From Perognathus longimembris pacificus (Eukaryota; Chordata; Mammalia; Rodentia; Heteromyidae), in contig NC_063171.1 in NCBI RefSeq assembly GCF_023159225.1, positions 2,399,501 through 2,463,500 on the forward strand: a stretch of DNA of 64,000 bases. Reading direction: 5' to 3'. The position numbers and the translations under genes are program-made. How positions within the stretch are numbered: the stretch's first letter is position 1; each line of letters begins with the position of its first letter. Positions 23,745 to 35,996 of the stretch are shown here, in pieces. The notes beneath the pieces were generated by a model. It was not told the DNA's origin and did not search any database. It was given only the letters and a program-made list of their open reading frames with translations.

Positions 23745-25035
23745 CCTATTAAGCAGGGTCAAAATATGAGAGAAGCTTCTCCACTTTTGGGCATCCACCC
23801 GAAAGATTACAAGCAAGACCACACTACAGCCACCAGAACAACTATGTTTATTGCAGCACAATTTGTTATTGCTAAAATATGGAACCAACCCAGATGCTCC
23901 TCAGTAGAAGAGTGGATCAAGAGGAAATGAGAATGGCCAAGAGACACATGAATAAGTGCTCTACATCACTGTCCATAAAAGAAATGCAAAGCAAAACAAG
24001 ATTGAGATTCCACCTTATCCCAGTAAGAATGTCCATTATCATGAAAACTAACAATAACAAATGCTGGAGGGGATGTGGCCAAAAGGGAACCCTACTACAT
24101 TATTGATGGGAATGTAAACTTGTTCAATCATTCTGGAAAGTGGTATGGAGGTAGCTCAGAAGGCTAAACATAGAGTTCCCCCATGACCCAGCAGCCCCAC
24201 TTTGGGGTCTCTACCCAAAAGATTTTACAAGCAGGACCACACTAAAGCCACCAGCACAACAATGTCCATCACAGCACAATTTGCCATTGCTAAAATATAG
24301 AACCAACCCAGATGCCCCTCAGTAGACAAGTGGATCAGGAAAATGTGGTATATATACACAATGGAATTCTATGCCTCTGTCAGAGAATGGCATTGCCCCA
24401 TTTGTAAGGAAATGGAAGGGGGACTTGCAAAAAAATTATACTAAGTGAAGTGAGCCAGACTCAAAGAAACGTGGACTCTATGGTTTCTCTCATAGGGAAT
24501 AATTAGTACATGTTTAGGCTAGTCATAGCAGAAGATCAAAATAGCCCAATAGCTATGCCCTCATGAACACATAAGATGATGCTACGTGAAATGAACTCAA
24601 TATTATATAGAAACAAGTGTTATATTATTGTTGCAAATATTTTCAACATGCTATGTGAAACAGCAGCGCTTTTTTTGTTTCTCTTGTATTCCCTTCCTGT
24701 AGTTTTACCCCACTATCACTATATCTCATCTGAGTAATCTGGGTACTGTATATACATATATTAGAACTAGGGAGGGAAAGGGAATATCAAAATCGAGAGA
24801 CAAAGGATAAAAGACAAATTATTCCCAAAGCAATACTTACAAAACCATTTATTTGGTGTAAACCAACTGAACAACTCATGGGGGGGAAAGAGAGAAAAGG
24901 GGAGAGGGGAGGCAGGTGGGAACAGGAAATGAAGGAGGAGGTAACAAGTTGGACAAGAAATGTACTCACTATATTACAGATGAAACTGTAACCCATCTGT
25001 ACTTCATTTTGACTATAAAATAAATTAAAACAAAT
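23745..25035 (+). mobile_element. 5'-truncated L1 3' end with a duplicated ORF2 segment, plus strand
   Basis: Sense L1 C-terminal ORF2 and 3' UTR, ending in an ATAAAATAAATTAAAAC tail. A piece of about 135 bp near the end of ORF2 appears twice, at 23,787-23,922 and again at its normal place, 24,203-24,336. Both copies end in GTGGATCA and differ at many positions. Between them lies the ORF2 stretch that normally precedes the segment (NKCSTSLSIKEMQSKTRLRF, then KCWRGCGQ). The 3' UTR has the G-rich purine tract (24,880-24,950). It is more diverged than the 10.7-kb copy. Confidence 0.8.
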
Positions 25036-26480
25036 ATGAACAAAGTTCATTTTGGTAATGCATTTAATACATGACAAATAGGGAGTGCATACTCATTTTA
25101 ATTATTAGGTAATATTCTGTTATTTCCATTTTCAGTTATGATCACGTTAGGAAAAACTAGTTTTATTGCTTCTGTTCAAGTCTATCAATTGGATTAATTT
25201 CTTATGGTAGGAAGCAATGACTTTTGCCAAGAATAATCCTTTTCTTTAACTTGAACATGACATTGCTTTTTATCAGCCACCTTTTGTGATCTCCTTGCCC
25301 TAACCCCAGTACAAATTGGCCACATTCAAATTTACTCTTGCCTAGCACCTGAGAAAAGATATATTCCATTTCCCTAGTCCATGTTTTTTTTTTTTAAACT
25401 TGTTTTATGGATCTAACTTCATCTCAGTTCTGCATGATCTCATGTCTTCATCTATTTCTTGTCATTTAATTTTACTCTGATTTTTCTTTCTACCTCAGTT
25501 TATAAACAGATGAAAGAAATTCTCCTTAAAGCCCAAGTCTTTCTATACTTTGCTGTATTTGTCCCAGAGAGTTGAAAGTAACAGCATTCATCTTATTCTC
25601 TATTTTGATTCATTCATTAACGTTTGTTTTTGCTTTTGACTCATATGTTGTTGGTCCATTTCTCCTTGAAAGTCATTCTTTCCATGGTCATTACTTGTCC
25701 AAAGATCTATAAGCAGTAGGATGGCCATCAGTTTCTCATGCTATTGCGAGGTGGCAGAATCTTTGAGGGTTGGGGTCCTACTGGAAGAAAGTGGAGTCAT
25801 TGTGCTGTGCGTCCTTAAATGGGACGGGGTATACCTGTCTCTTTGCTTCTCAATCACCTTGAGATGAGCATCTTTGCGCCACCATCTGCTCCTCTAAGAT
25901 ATTCTTCTTTGACATGGCCTTAAAAGCAACAGGGACAAGCTAATGTGGATCCAAATGCCTGTGATTTTGAATCAAATAAGCAAATCCTTTAAAGCTGTTT
26001 GTAACAAATATGTTGTCATTCCAAAGGAAAGCTGGCTAAAGACCAATGATCTCTCATTTGCAACCTAGTGGAAAATAACCTTTTCAGTTATTTACTCACT
26101 TGTAAAGTTGACCTCCTTCACCTGGAATTTTCCAGAGTGTGACTTTCTCAAGAACTCCTCTTATCCATCTGTTTCCTATTAAAATTCATGGATTCATTTT
26201 CCTCCACCTGTTTCTACACTGCAACAACGAATCCTATTTTTAGATCTTTCCTCTTACATTCATAAAAGCACACTTGCTGTTCTAATATGCATTTAGGATA
26301 ATTTATAGTCTGTATGTCCAGCTCAGCATCTTACTCAAAGTGCTATCTTGTGCAACAACTGAATTCTCAAGCCCACTTGGACAAAATTGAAACAAAACTT
26401 GGCCAGAAAAACATACTATGACCCCTCTACAACTTACTAATCATAATTTTCTTCCTCAGAAATTTTTAATACTTATGTTG
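25036..26480. other. Unique DNA, no gene seen
   Basis: No long ORF, RNA gene or repeat recognised. Confidence 0.5.
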
Positions 26481-26835
26481 TCTTAGTTATTCTGGGCTGT
26501 ATAACAGAATGTCACAGATTGACTGCCTTCAAGCAAAAGAAATTTATTTCTCATAGTTCTGAAAGTCTAAGATCAAAGTACCAGGTATATTGAGGGTGTC
26601 ATTATGTCTAGTCATTATGTCTTCACCTGGCTTATAATAAAAGAGGAGAGAGAGAGCTCTCTGGGGTTCTTTTATAAAGACACTCATCCCATTTATGGGG
26701 ATTTCATTCTAATAGCCTAATTACTTCCAAATTGCCTACCTACCAATACTTTACATTAGAGGTTAGGATTGTAGTGTAATGAGTTTTGGAGTGACAAAAA
26801 CATTGGGGGAAATACAACCAAATATTCCTATTTTC
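26481..26835 (-). mobile_element. MaLR (ERVL-type) solo LTR, antisense
   Basis: The sequence follows the antisense layout of MLT1/MST-type mammalian LTRs: GGGCTGTATAACAGAATGTC, AAATTTATTTCTCATAGTTC, GAGAGAGAGCTCTCTGG, TTTTATAAAGACACTCATCC and a GGGGGAAATACAACC-like end. These LTRs derive from old non-autonomous ERVL relatives found across placental mammals. It is diverged and no TSD was determined. Confidence 0.7.
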
Positions 26836-27965
26836 CCAAGATGTTTAAATTTTATTTTAGAATTTTTGCTTTCCCCTACTTTGTTTCAACACTTCAATTC
26901 TACTTCAATCATAATTTAAATTTTATTTTCTAGTACTATTTCTGACTTTGCCTTGCAGTAACCATCATCTTTTCTTAACTGAATCTTTTACTTTCCATCT
27001 TGTTGTTTTCCCTGGTCCTCTCCAATTTATTATCTAACTTCCACGTATGTGATTATTTTCTGAAGTGTCAGTTAATTGTATTATTCTCTCCAAATTTTGA
27101 AGCCAAATCATTTCAATGCTATGACCTTCCCTCACCAACTTTTATATGTATGCTTGCATTCTCATTCTGCTGGAATATTTGTAGATCCTCGAATGTTATT
27201 TACACATCCGTATCTTGGCTCTGTACATACTTTTCCACTTTATCAAACATATCTTTTACATCCTTGTGTAGTCATTCACATCCTCCTGGTCCTGTAACAT
27301 TCTTTGCAGCTGTTATATATTCTGAGGAGTCTATCCTCATCTTCTAAGTTAAATGGCTTTTCTCTGTGCTTCCAGTGTAGTGCAGGTATAGCTATACCAT
27401 CTCTGCACTTTATTCACTCTATCTAACTCAGTAGACTATGAACATGTCTACAAAAATAAATAAGGTTCACTTTCCAAAGCATAAAACTCATTTTCTAATA
27501 AAGGTTTGGCACTTTATCTCTTCATTAGAATAACAACTAAATAGCAAACACATTTCTCCACCACTCTGTGCCACCATGTGGCTGATATGTCTATGTTGTA
27601 TTTCTTTCTCTCTAACTTTGTTCTTTCTATTTTCTCTCTTATCTTTCTTTTTTAGATTTTCCAACAAGAGATTTACCTGGATGGATCCAATTAGAAAACT
27701 TGGTCTCTCTTTTCTGTGCATTCCACTCTTCATTTGTAATTCTCACTGAGCCCAACATTCATTAGTTATATGAATTTAGACTTTCAAAACATTAGTAAGT
27801 CAGTAGAAAAATGGGTTCTACATTCATTTCAAAAGTTCTGACATTTCTCTTAGTAAGATATTTAGATATCCTACTACATGTTAAATAGGTTTGATACATG
27901 ATGTTAGGAAATGATAGTACTGATTTTTTTCTTCTTATGATATGCAATATAACTAAAGACTTAAT
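26836..27965. other. Unique DNA, no convincing gene
   Basis: A 115-codon plus-strand ORF (27,000-27,347; rich in F, S, L and C) is the longest in this stretch. It has no recognisable domain, low-complexity composition typical of translated T-rich DNA, and no splice or promoter context that I can support. I regard it as chance. Confidence 0.5.
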
Positions 27966-27967
27966 AC

Positions 27968-28560
27968 TAATATTTAGCCAAGGTATGGAAACTGCTTAGA
28001 TGCCCTTCAATGGATGAATGGATAAAGAAAACTGGTAAACACAATGGAATGTTGCTCATTCATGATGATATAACATCATTTACAAAGCAATGAATGGACC
28101 TGGAAGAAATGCATTGAATGAAGTATGTCAGGCCCAGAGAGACAAAGGATTCATGTTTTCTCTCATATGTGGAAGTTTTATCTAATATAAATATATATAT
28201 ATAATACATATATACATATATATGTATATATATGCATATAAAGGGGTCTTATGCATATGTAGAAGAATGGTACATGCAGGGAAGAATTGCAATGTTGTAA
28301 TTCCTTTGAATAACTTACAGTCCAAAACATAAAAAAAGTGAATACCACGAAGATAAGTATGGAGTTATGTGAAGGTCAAGGAAAGGAGAGTAGACAAAGG
28401 AAAAGAAGAAAGGGGGAAATGCAGTGATAATTTTCAATGTATGTCCTATGAAACTAGGACAATCAAGAGAATTGAGGAAGTGGAGAGATGGGAGGATGCT
28501 GAAAGGGACTATATTTGTCAAGATAAATTGTACTCACAAACTGACATAATAAAAATATGA
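27968..28560 (+). mobile_element. Old L1 3' end, plus strand
   Basis: The diverged end of ORF2 is visible (TTCAATGGATGAATGGATAA and AATGGACCTGGAAGAAATGC), followed by a 3' UTR ending ACATAATAAAAATATGA. An AT-rich (ATATAT) microsatellite interrupts it at about 28,180-28,245. It is of the older type resembling the 5.4-7.1 kb fragment. Confidence 0.7.
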
Positions 28561-28914
28561 TTTTATAGATTCATATTTATAATGTTTACTTTCTTATCTA
28601 GAGGTGATATTAAAACCTGAGTAATTATTTAGAAAGTAAAATTGATTTGACTTTATGCAGAGAATTTTTAAATACTTCTGAGCAAGGGGAATTCTAAGTA
28701 AAAATATATCACAAACGTGGAAGTAGTAGCTATAAACTTAACATAAACATTTATAACAATACGGGATCATAGGAGACTCATCATAATTTGCTGTAGTGCT
28801 ATTTTTCTGTTTGAAAAGAAGGACATTGCTTCAGGGAACTGGTAAAAAAAAATAACATTTACAAATAAAATGTTTCAAAACATTTTCTTTTTTACTTTTT
28901 TTCTGTGCATATTT
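28561..28914. other. Unique AT-rich DNA
   Basis: No gene seen. It ends in a T-rich stretch that probably includes the antisense poly(A) of the next L1. Confidence 0.45.
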
Positions 28915-29474
28915 TTTTCTTTTTTTCTCTTATTTATTGTCAAAGTGATGTACAGAGAGGTTAGAGTTTCATACGTTAGGCATTAGATACATTTTTGTAC
29001 TGTTTGTTACCTCCTCCCTCATATCCCCTCCTCCCTCCCTCTTTCCCTCTCCTCCCATGAGTTGATCAGTTGGTTTACACCAAGCAGTTTTGCAAGTATT
29101 GCTTTTGTAGTCATTTCTCTTTTTATTCTGTGTTTCTCAATTGTGGTATTCCCTTTCACTTTCCTACTTCTAATACCAGTATATACAGTTTCCAACGTAC
29201 TCAGATAAGATACAGCAATAGTGCAGGTACAACCACAGGAAGGGGACACAAGAAGATCGTCAACAATAGAAGCTATGGTTTCACATGGCATATTGAAAGT
29301 AATTACAACAGTGATATGTCACTCATTTCCATAACATGGAGTTCATTTCACTTAGCATTATCTTATGCATTCTTAAGGGCATAGCTATTAGGCTCTTGTG
29401 ATCCTCTGCTGTGACTAGCCTAAAGCTGTGCTAATTATTCCCTATGAGGGAGACCATAGAGTCCATGGTTCTTT
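28915..29474 (-). mobile_element. L1 block 1 of mosaic: 3' UTR and end of ORF2, antisense
   Basis: Matches the antisense L1 3' UTR and ORF2 terminus (compare 10,716-11,275), from the T-rich tail to GTCCATGGTTCTTTGG. It then switches abruptly to plus-strand ORF2 sequence. It is probably the 3' part of a twin-primed (5'-inverted) insertion whose inverted part follows. Confidence 0.78.
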
Positions 29475-30214
29475 GGACAGACCCCTAGCAAAATTTGACC
29501 AAAAAATGAAGTCAGTGCACCCACGAAAACAGGATCAAAGATGAAACAGGAAACATCACCACAAAAACAACCAAGATTCAGAACGCAATAAGGTACTATT
29601 TTGCAAACGGTTACACCAACAAATTCGAGAATCTGGAAGAAATGGATGAATTCCTAGAAAAAATTGTTATGCCCAAACTTAATGATGAAGATTTAAACCT
29701 TCTAAACAGACCCATATCTAGTATTAAAATAGAAACAGCAATAAGATATCTCCAATCCAAGAAAGCCCAGGTCCAGATGGATTCACTGCAGAACTCTACA
29801 AGGTCTTCAAAACAGAACTCACACCAATATTTCTCAAAATCTTCAATGAAATTGAAAGAGAAAGTTTGCTATGAAACATATTCTATGATGCCACTATAAC
29901 TCTTATCCCAAAAGCAGCCCAGGACTCCTCAAGTAAAGAGAAGAATAGACTGATTTCCCTGATGAACGTTGATGGAAAAATTCTCAACAAAATTCTGGCC
30001 AATCAACTTCATCAGATCATCAAAATATCATACAGTATGACCAAATTGGATTAATTCCCGGTATGCAGAGGTGGTTCAATATATGCAAGCCAATCAATGT
30101 AATCCACAATATCAACTGGAGCAAGGTCAAGAACCACATGACTATTTCATTAGATGCGGAAAAAGCATTTAATAAAATCCAGCACCCATAAAAGCTTTGG
30201 ACAAACTAGGATTC
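29475..30214 (+). pseudogene. L1 block 2 of mosaic: ORF2 start of reverse transcriptase region, sense
   Basis: Sense ORF2 from the TDP-LA-type linker after the endonuclease into the RT domain. An 85-codon open piece (29,642-29,899) contains [20 protein letters not shown]. The block stops in the RT domain at GGATTCCAAG, where an antisense L1 5' region begins. It contains stops and indels. Confidence 0.8.
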
Positions 30215-31982
30215 CAAGTTCACAATTATATACAGATACCATTTATATTTGCATATAAAATTAGATTTGGTGTTCCTAAAGAATACAATTTCAATATGAC
30301 AAACAATCCTGAGCCCTGTATTCGGTAGTTCTTTATTACCTGTTACAACCCTATGAGCAATTCTTGTTCTTATACTAAGTTCTTTTTGGACTGGCTTTCT
30401 CTATGAAACCCTTTGATTCACTCGGGTTAAGCAGGAATACCCTCTATCCAATAACCAGGAGTCAATGGTATCTTGAGGTCCTGGAAGTAACTAAGGAAGG
30501 TAAGTTAGAGGTAGTAAAGGGAATAGAGTAAAATGTATGGGTGTGTGTGATTATTTTGGTTTAGTTTCAGTGACATGGAAATGTGGAGAAGAGTAGAATC
30601 AGTAGAAAGAACAAGGTTAAAATGATAGACAATGGAGTGTTAACAGAAAAGAGTAGAGGTGTAATTCATAAGAAAGTAATTTTTAAAGAAAGAGAATGTG
30701 AAGAGAGAAATAAAGAAAAAATACTGAAAGACATGCACAAAACAGAGAAAATTTATTTTTTAATTTAAAAAAAAGGAAAGAAATCCTGGGGAAAAAAATG
30801 GAGTCTTCCTTGTTTGGGTGGGCTTTCTACAGTCTCTGGTTTCCTTGCAATGGTTGGCAGTCTATTTTGCTGCTTGGCTGGTTTGACTTGCTTTTAGTTA
30901 GGACAGGGTGGATCTGTTCTGACCCTCCCCCCCATTAGTGAAATCCTGGGTCTCTGTGGTTCACACAGCTTGCAGGTAAGACTTGGGCATCCTCTGTAGA
31001 TGGGGGACGTGAACAGTCTCGTGAAGCTTGGCTCCTCTCGTCTGCTCTGGGGCGGCTGCCTCTAACACCTGGTTTTGAATAGACTGTGGACTCAGCAGGG
31101 TGAGGCACCTCTGGCCTGGTTTACCTGGATGAGAGTCACTTGCCTGGGGGAGGTTCCTCCCTCCTTGATGGGGTAGCCTCCTGGGCAGAGCTGGCTATGG
31201 AATTCAGCTCTGTTTCCAGCTGGGAATTGGGCTTCCTCTGTGACAGGACCGTTTATCTGTCTCTGGAACTGTTTGTTCTCCCATCTGGTTGTTCCGTGCC
31301 ACTGGTAGCTGCTCTCTGCTTTTGCTTTTAATTTAGAAATTCTGGCTGGCAGAGCGGTAAACCTCTGGCTGAGCAGCAGCCCAAGACGAGCCTCCCGCCT
31401 TGGCAGGGGTCCTTCTCCTGGGTGGAGCTGGCTGTCACTGATTGGTCCCTCTTGCCCTTTTCAAAGATGGCCCCTTCATCCTCGCTTTCCCCAGGCCTGC
31501 TTTAGTTCCAGTCTGGTCTGAACCTATGTCAGTGTCAAAGATGGCGCTTTGCTCTGGCGGTGGGGGAAGGGCTACATTCCAGTGCTCTATGGGCGCGAGT
31601 GAGAATGTCATTTGTGGAGTACTCACACTTTCTCTGTGATTTCAGCCCGTCGGTGCTCAGCCTACAATCTGCATCTGTCTGCTGCCGTCTGGAGGATTTT
31701 TTCCTGGTTGCTGCTGTGTGCTTTAGGTGAGCGGAGTGCGAGGCACTGTGCCGGCACCAGCACTGGCCTGGCAGCAGGATGCCACCTGCAGCACAAATCT
31801 ATGTTTTCAGGCCAGCAAAGTAGATTTTTTTCTTCCTGGCCAGAATCCCTGTACTGTTATAGCTTACTTGGGCTGTCTTTCTAGGAGTAAAATTTTCTCT
31901 GGGGTGGGAAAACTATGATGTCAGAGGGAGCTTAGCGAGGGCTCTGCTGCTCCTCCTCCATCTTCCCAGAAGTCCCCAACGT
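30215..31982 (-). mobile_element. L1 block 3 of mosaic: complete L1 5' UTR, antisense
   Basis: Collinear with 16,206-18,110 of the full-length L1, from just upstream of the ORF1 start to the L1 5' terminus (CCATCTTCCCAGAAGTCCCC at the right edge). It carries no ORF1 or ORF2 and interrupts an ORF2 that resumes at 31,983 about 85 bp further on in ORF2. No TSD is evident. ORFs across it (for example 31,612-31,884) are 5' UTR noise. Confidence 0.8.
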
Positions 31983-32908
31983 TACTCTTAATGGGGAAAA
32001 GTTAAGGCCATTTCTTCTAAAATCAGGAGCAAGACAAGGTTGTCTGCTCTCCCCCTCCTCTTCAATATAGTACTAGAATTCCTAGCCAGAGCAATAAGGC
32101 AAGAGGAAGACATAAAGGGGATCCAAATAGGAATAGATGAAGTCAAGCACTCTCTCTTTGCAGATGACATGATCCTGTATGTAAAGAACCCCGTAGCCTC
32201 TACTCCCTAGCTACCTGAGCTGATCCAATGTTGTGCCAAGTCACGAGACCACCACCAAGAAGACCACCGAGACTCAGAAATTCCGAAATGCAATAGCAAG
32301 ACAAGACTTTATTCAAGCGGGGCCATGGCCCAGGCCTTGTCCTACCCTCCTACACAGCGGAGGTTAGGAGGCAGCACCCAGCTGCGATTACACAGAGCTT
32401 ATAAAGGCAAAAGACAAAGTTACAGCAATCAGGTGTTTAAGCAAGCAAGATTACAAGTACAAATCTGATTGGCTCAGGGCTCGAGGCATTCTAGGGGTGG
32501 TTAGAGTTAAGCATTCCCCGTCGTTAGAGTTCTCGACCAGCTGGGCCCTAATAAGCTTGTCCTGGGTTTGCTCACAGGGCCTGCTTATCTCAGGTTTACG
32601 TGGTAAAGTGGGGTTCGCCTGGTAAAGTGGGGCCTGACTTCAAAGTCTGGCTCTTCATTTCCCCCCTTCACCAAAACTTTGGCAAAGTAGCAGGATTTAA
32701 AATAAATCCTCAAAAATCAATGGCCTTTCTATATGCTAATGACCCAAAGACTGAGGCCAAAATCAGGAAAGAAACTCCTTTTGCAATAGCATCAGAAAAC
32801 ATAAAATACCTACGAATAACCTTAACCAAAGAAGTGAAAGACCTCTATGATGAGAACTTTAAAAACATGAAAAACGAAATTAAGGCAGAACTAAAGAAAT
32901 GGAGAGAC
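31983..32908 (+). pseudogene. L1 block 4 of mosaic: rest of ORF2 RT region, sense, interrupted by an LTR
   Basis: ORF2 resumes at AATGGGGAAAAGTTAAGGCC (RT domain). It reads through the LFADDMILY region near 32,155-32,185, is interrupted by the LTR at 32,229-32,670, and continues (FGKVAGFKINPQKSMAFLYA) to 32,908. There it meets the 5' end of another L1. Together with block 2 it forms one broken plus-strand ORF2 segment. Confidence 0.8.
32229..32670 (-). mobile_element. Solo LTR of an endogenous retrovirus inside L1
   Basis: A 442-bp LTR bounded by TG and CA with a 4-bp TSD, CCAA, at 32,225-32,228 and 32,671-32,674. The flanking L1 ORF2 reads on when the LTR and one TSD copy are removed. On the minus strand it has a CCAAT box (complement at about 32,468), a TATA-like TTTATAAG (complement at about 32,400) and AATAAA (complement of TTTATT at about 32,309), in LTR order. 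A 4-bp TSD is typical of gammaretrovirus-like (class I) elements. No internal viral genes remain. Confidence 0.87.
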
Positions 32909-34834
32909 TTCCGGGAAGATGGTGGAGGAGCAGCAGAGCCCTAGCTAAGCTGTCTCCTACATCCCAGTTTTACCACTCCAGAGAAAATTTTACTTCTAGA
33001 AAGACAGCCCAAGTAAGTTGTAACAGTATAGGCATTCTGCCCAGGAAGGAAAAATTGACTTTGCTGGCCTGAAAACAGACTTGAGCTCCTGGCAGCATCC
33101 TACTGCCACACAAGTGCTGGCACCAGCACAGCGCCTGACATTCCGTGCACCTAAAGCACACAGCGCTGACCAGGAAGAAATCCTCCAGATGGCAACAGAT
33201 AGGCATGGATCACAGGCTGAGCATGGATGGGCTGAAACAGCAGAGAAAGTGTGAGTACCCCACAAAAGACATTCTCACTCGTGCCCACAGAGAAGCTTCT
33301 GGAAGCTAGGCCTTCCCCCACTGCCAGAGCAAAGCACCATCTTTGACACTAGCATAGGGTCAGACAAGTCTGGAACTAAAGTGGGCCTGGGGAAAGCAAG
33401 GACGAAGGGGCCATCTTTGAAAAGGGCAAGAGGGACCAACCAGTGAGAGCCAGCTCTGCTCAGGAGAACAACCCCTGCCCAGGCAGCAGGCACGTCCCAA
33501 GCCATGGCTCACAGACTCAGTTGAACTCAGTTAGAGCTGCCCTGTCCTGCCTGCTGGAATTTCGAAATCAATACCAAAACTGGTGACAAGGAACAACAGG
33601 TGGGAGAATAAACAGTTCCTGAAACAGAAAAACAGTCCCATCAAAGAGGAAGCCCAATTCCCAGCCAGAAATGGAGCTGAATTCCATCGCCAGCTCCACC
33701 CAGGAGGGTGGAACCTCCCCCAAGCAAGCAACTCTCAGCCTGGTAAAGCAGGCCAGAGGCACCCCTCCTTGCTGAGTCCACAGCCTATTCAGAGCCAGGC
33801 TTTAAAGACAGCAGCCCTACAGCAGACAGGAGGAGCCACGGTTCCCAAGACTATTCAAGTTCCTCATCTGCAGAAAACATCCAAGTCCTACCTGCAAGCT
33901 GTGCAAAGCACAGAGCCCCAGGATTTCACTAACAGGGGAGGAGGGTCAAAGCAGATCCACCCCCTGCAAACTGAAAGCAAGTCAAACCATCCAAGCAGCA
34001 GGAAAATAGACTGAAGACCATCACAAGGAAACCAGGGACTGGAGAATGCCCACCCAAACAAGGAAGATTCCTTTTTTAAAAAAAACATTTTTTTAAACTT
34101 TTTTATTTTCTATTTTTCTTTTCTGAGACATCATTTTTTGTTGTTTTTTTCCATTTTTATTTGTTTTCTTTATCTGGGTTCTTTTTGTTTTTCTGGGGTT
34201 TTTTTTTGATAACTTTTTTGTGTTTTGTGCATTTGTCTTCCAGTATTTTTTCTTTGATTCTCTATTCATTCTCTTTCTATAAAATTACTGTCATATGACT
34301 AACACATTCACTCTTTTCTGATGACTCTCCATTGTCTATCATTTTAACTTCGTTCTTTTCACTGATTCTATTATTCTCCACATACTCACGTCACTGAAAC
34401 TAAACCAAAATAATCACCCCCCCTACTCATTTTACTCAATTCTCTTTACTACCTATAAATTATCCTCCTGATTTACTTCCAGACCCTCAAGTCTCCATTG
34501 ACCCATGGTTATTGGATAGAGGGTATCCCTGTTCAATCTGAGTGAATCAAAGGGGTTAAGAGAGAAATCCAGCAAGTTCAAAAAGAACTTAATATAAGAA
34601 CAAAAATTGCTCATTGGGTTGTAACAGGTAACTACTGAATACAAGGTGCAAGATTGGTTGTTATATTGAAATTGTATTCTTTAGGAACACCAAATATAAT
34701 TTTATACACGGGTATACACGGTATATGTATATAATTGTGAACTTCAAAGATTTACACAACAGTGCTTGGTAAGGTGTGCTTTGGGTCTTACAACGGTCCT
34801 CACAGGTGCTTATAGATTGGCATTCCAAATCCAA

Positions 34835-35938
34835 ATGGGCAGAAGAAGCACAAGAAAGACAGCAAACAATGGAGCCTTATCTTCCACTCAAAACAAGCAG
34901 GAAGCAGAGCAGTCAATCAAAGACATAGAAAAGAACCCTCAAAATGCTCAACAAATCCTATTATTAAAAATGTTAAATGAAAAGTTTGAATCAATACATT
35001 AATCCGTCCATAAAGTAATAGACAATTTCATGGCCTCGACAAATAGAAAGATAAATGAACTTCAAGAGCCAAATGAAAAGATAGGTACCCAGCTACAAGA
35101 TTTGAGAGACAGCACTCAAAACCAAATTAATGAAGTAAAGAAGTCCCTGCAGGAACTAAGAGAAAATTATAGTAAAGACATGGAAATCAACAGGAAAGAC
35201 CAGTCAGAAAAAAAAGAGATTCGAAATCAAGTAGCTAGCCTTCAGTCCAGACTAGATAAAGCAGCGGATCGAATCTCAGGAGCTGAAGATTACCAAGAAT
35301 CTATGGCGAAAGATCAAAAAACAATACAAAACCAATCCAACTGACAAAACAGATCACTCCAGGAGCTCCAAGACACAATCAGGAGGCCCAATACAAGGTT
35401 AACAGGTATTGAGGAAAACCTAGAGAAAGAAATTAATTGAATAGGCAACCTATTTAACAGAATATTGGCCAAGAACTTCCCAAATATCCAGAAGGATAGA
35501 CCTATACACATACAAGAAGCACTTAGAACCCCAAACCAACCAGACCAGAATAGGACATGCCACCAACACATTGTGATCAAAACAGGAACAATGGAGTCCA
35601 AGGAAAGAACCCTTAAAGCTGTTAGGGAGAAGAAAATAATCACATAAAAAGGAAAAGCAATCAGATTTACCCCAGACGTCTCAGCAGAGACCATGAAAGC
35701 AAGGTCATCCTGGAATGAGGTATACCAAACCCTAAATAAAAATAACTACCAACCAAGAATACTGTATCCAGCTAAAATCTCATTCATAGCCGAAAGTCAA
35801 ATAAAAGTCTTCCACAGTAAGGAAAAACTGAATCAATATATATCCACCAAACCAGCTTTACAGAAAATCCTCAAAGATGCAATATACAGGGAAAATATTC
35901 AAGATCCCAATACAGGCAGAGAAATGAACCCTAAATAG
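34835..35938 (+). pseudogene. L1 ORF1, one frame with premature stops
   Basis: About 367 codons from ATG 34,835 (MGRRSTRKTANNG) to the stop at 35,936-35,938, all in one frame. It is interrupted by in-frame stops at about 35,000, 35,342, 35,438 and 35,645. The coiled-coil region is 35,030-35,344 (NRKINELQEPNEKIGTQLQD). The RNA-recognition part includes IGNLFNRIL and NRTCHQHIVIK. The C-terminal domain has NNYQPRILYPAKISF and ALQKILKD. The lack of frameshifts over 1.1 kb makes this one of the better-preserved ORF1 copies here, although it cannot make full-length protein. Confidence 0.9.
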
Positions 35939-35996
35939 AAAACCAGAATATTTGATCAAGAATTGGGAAGACCCAACTTTTAAGAAGATAGCTATA

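Noticed and set aside
27000..27347. 115-codon ORF, hydrophobic and serine/cysteine rich
   Set aside because: Looks like translated T/C-rich unique DNA. No domain, no promoter or splice support, and no repeated or conserved context visible.
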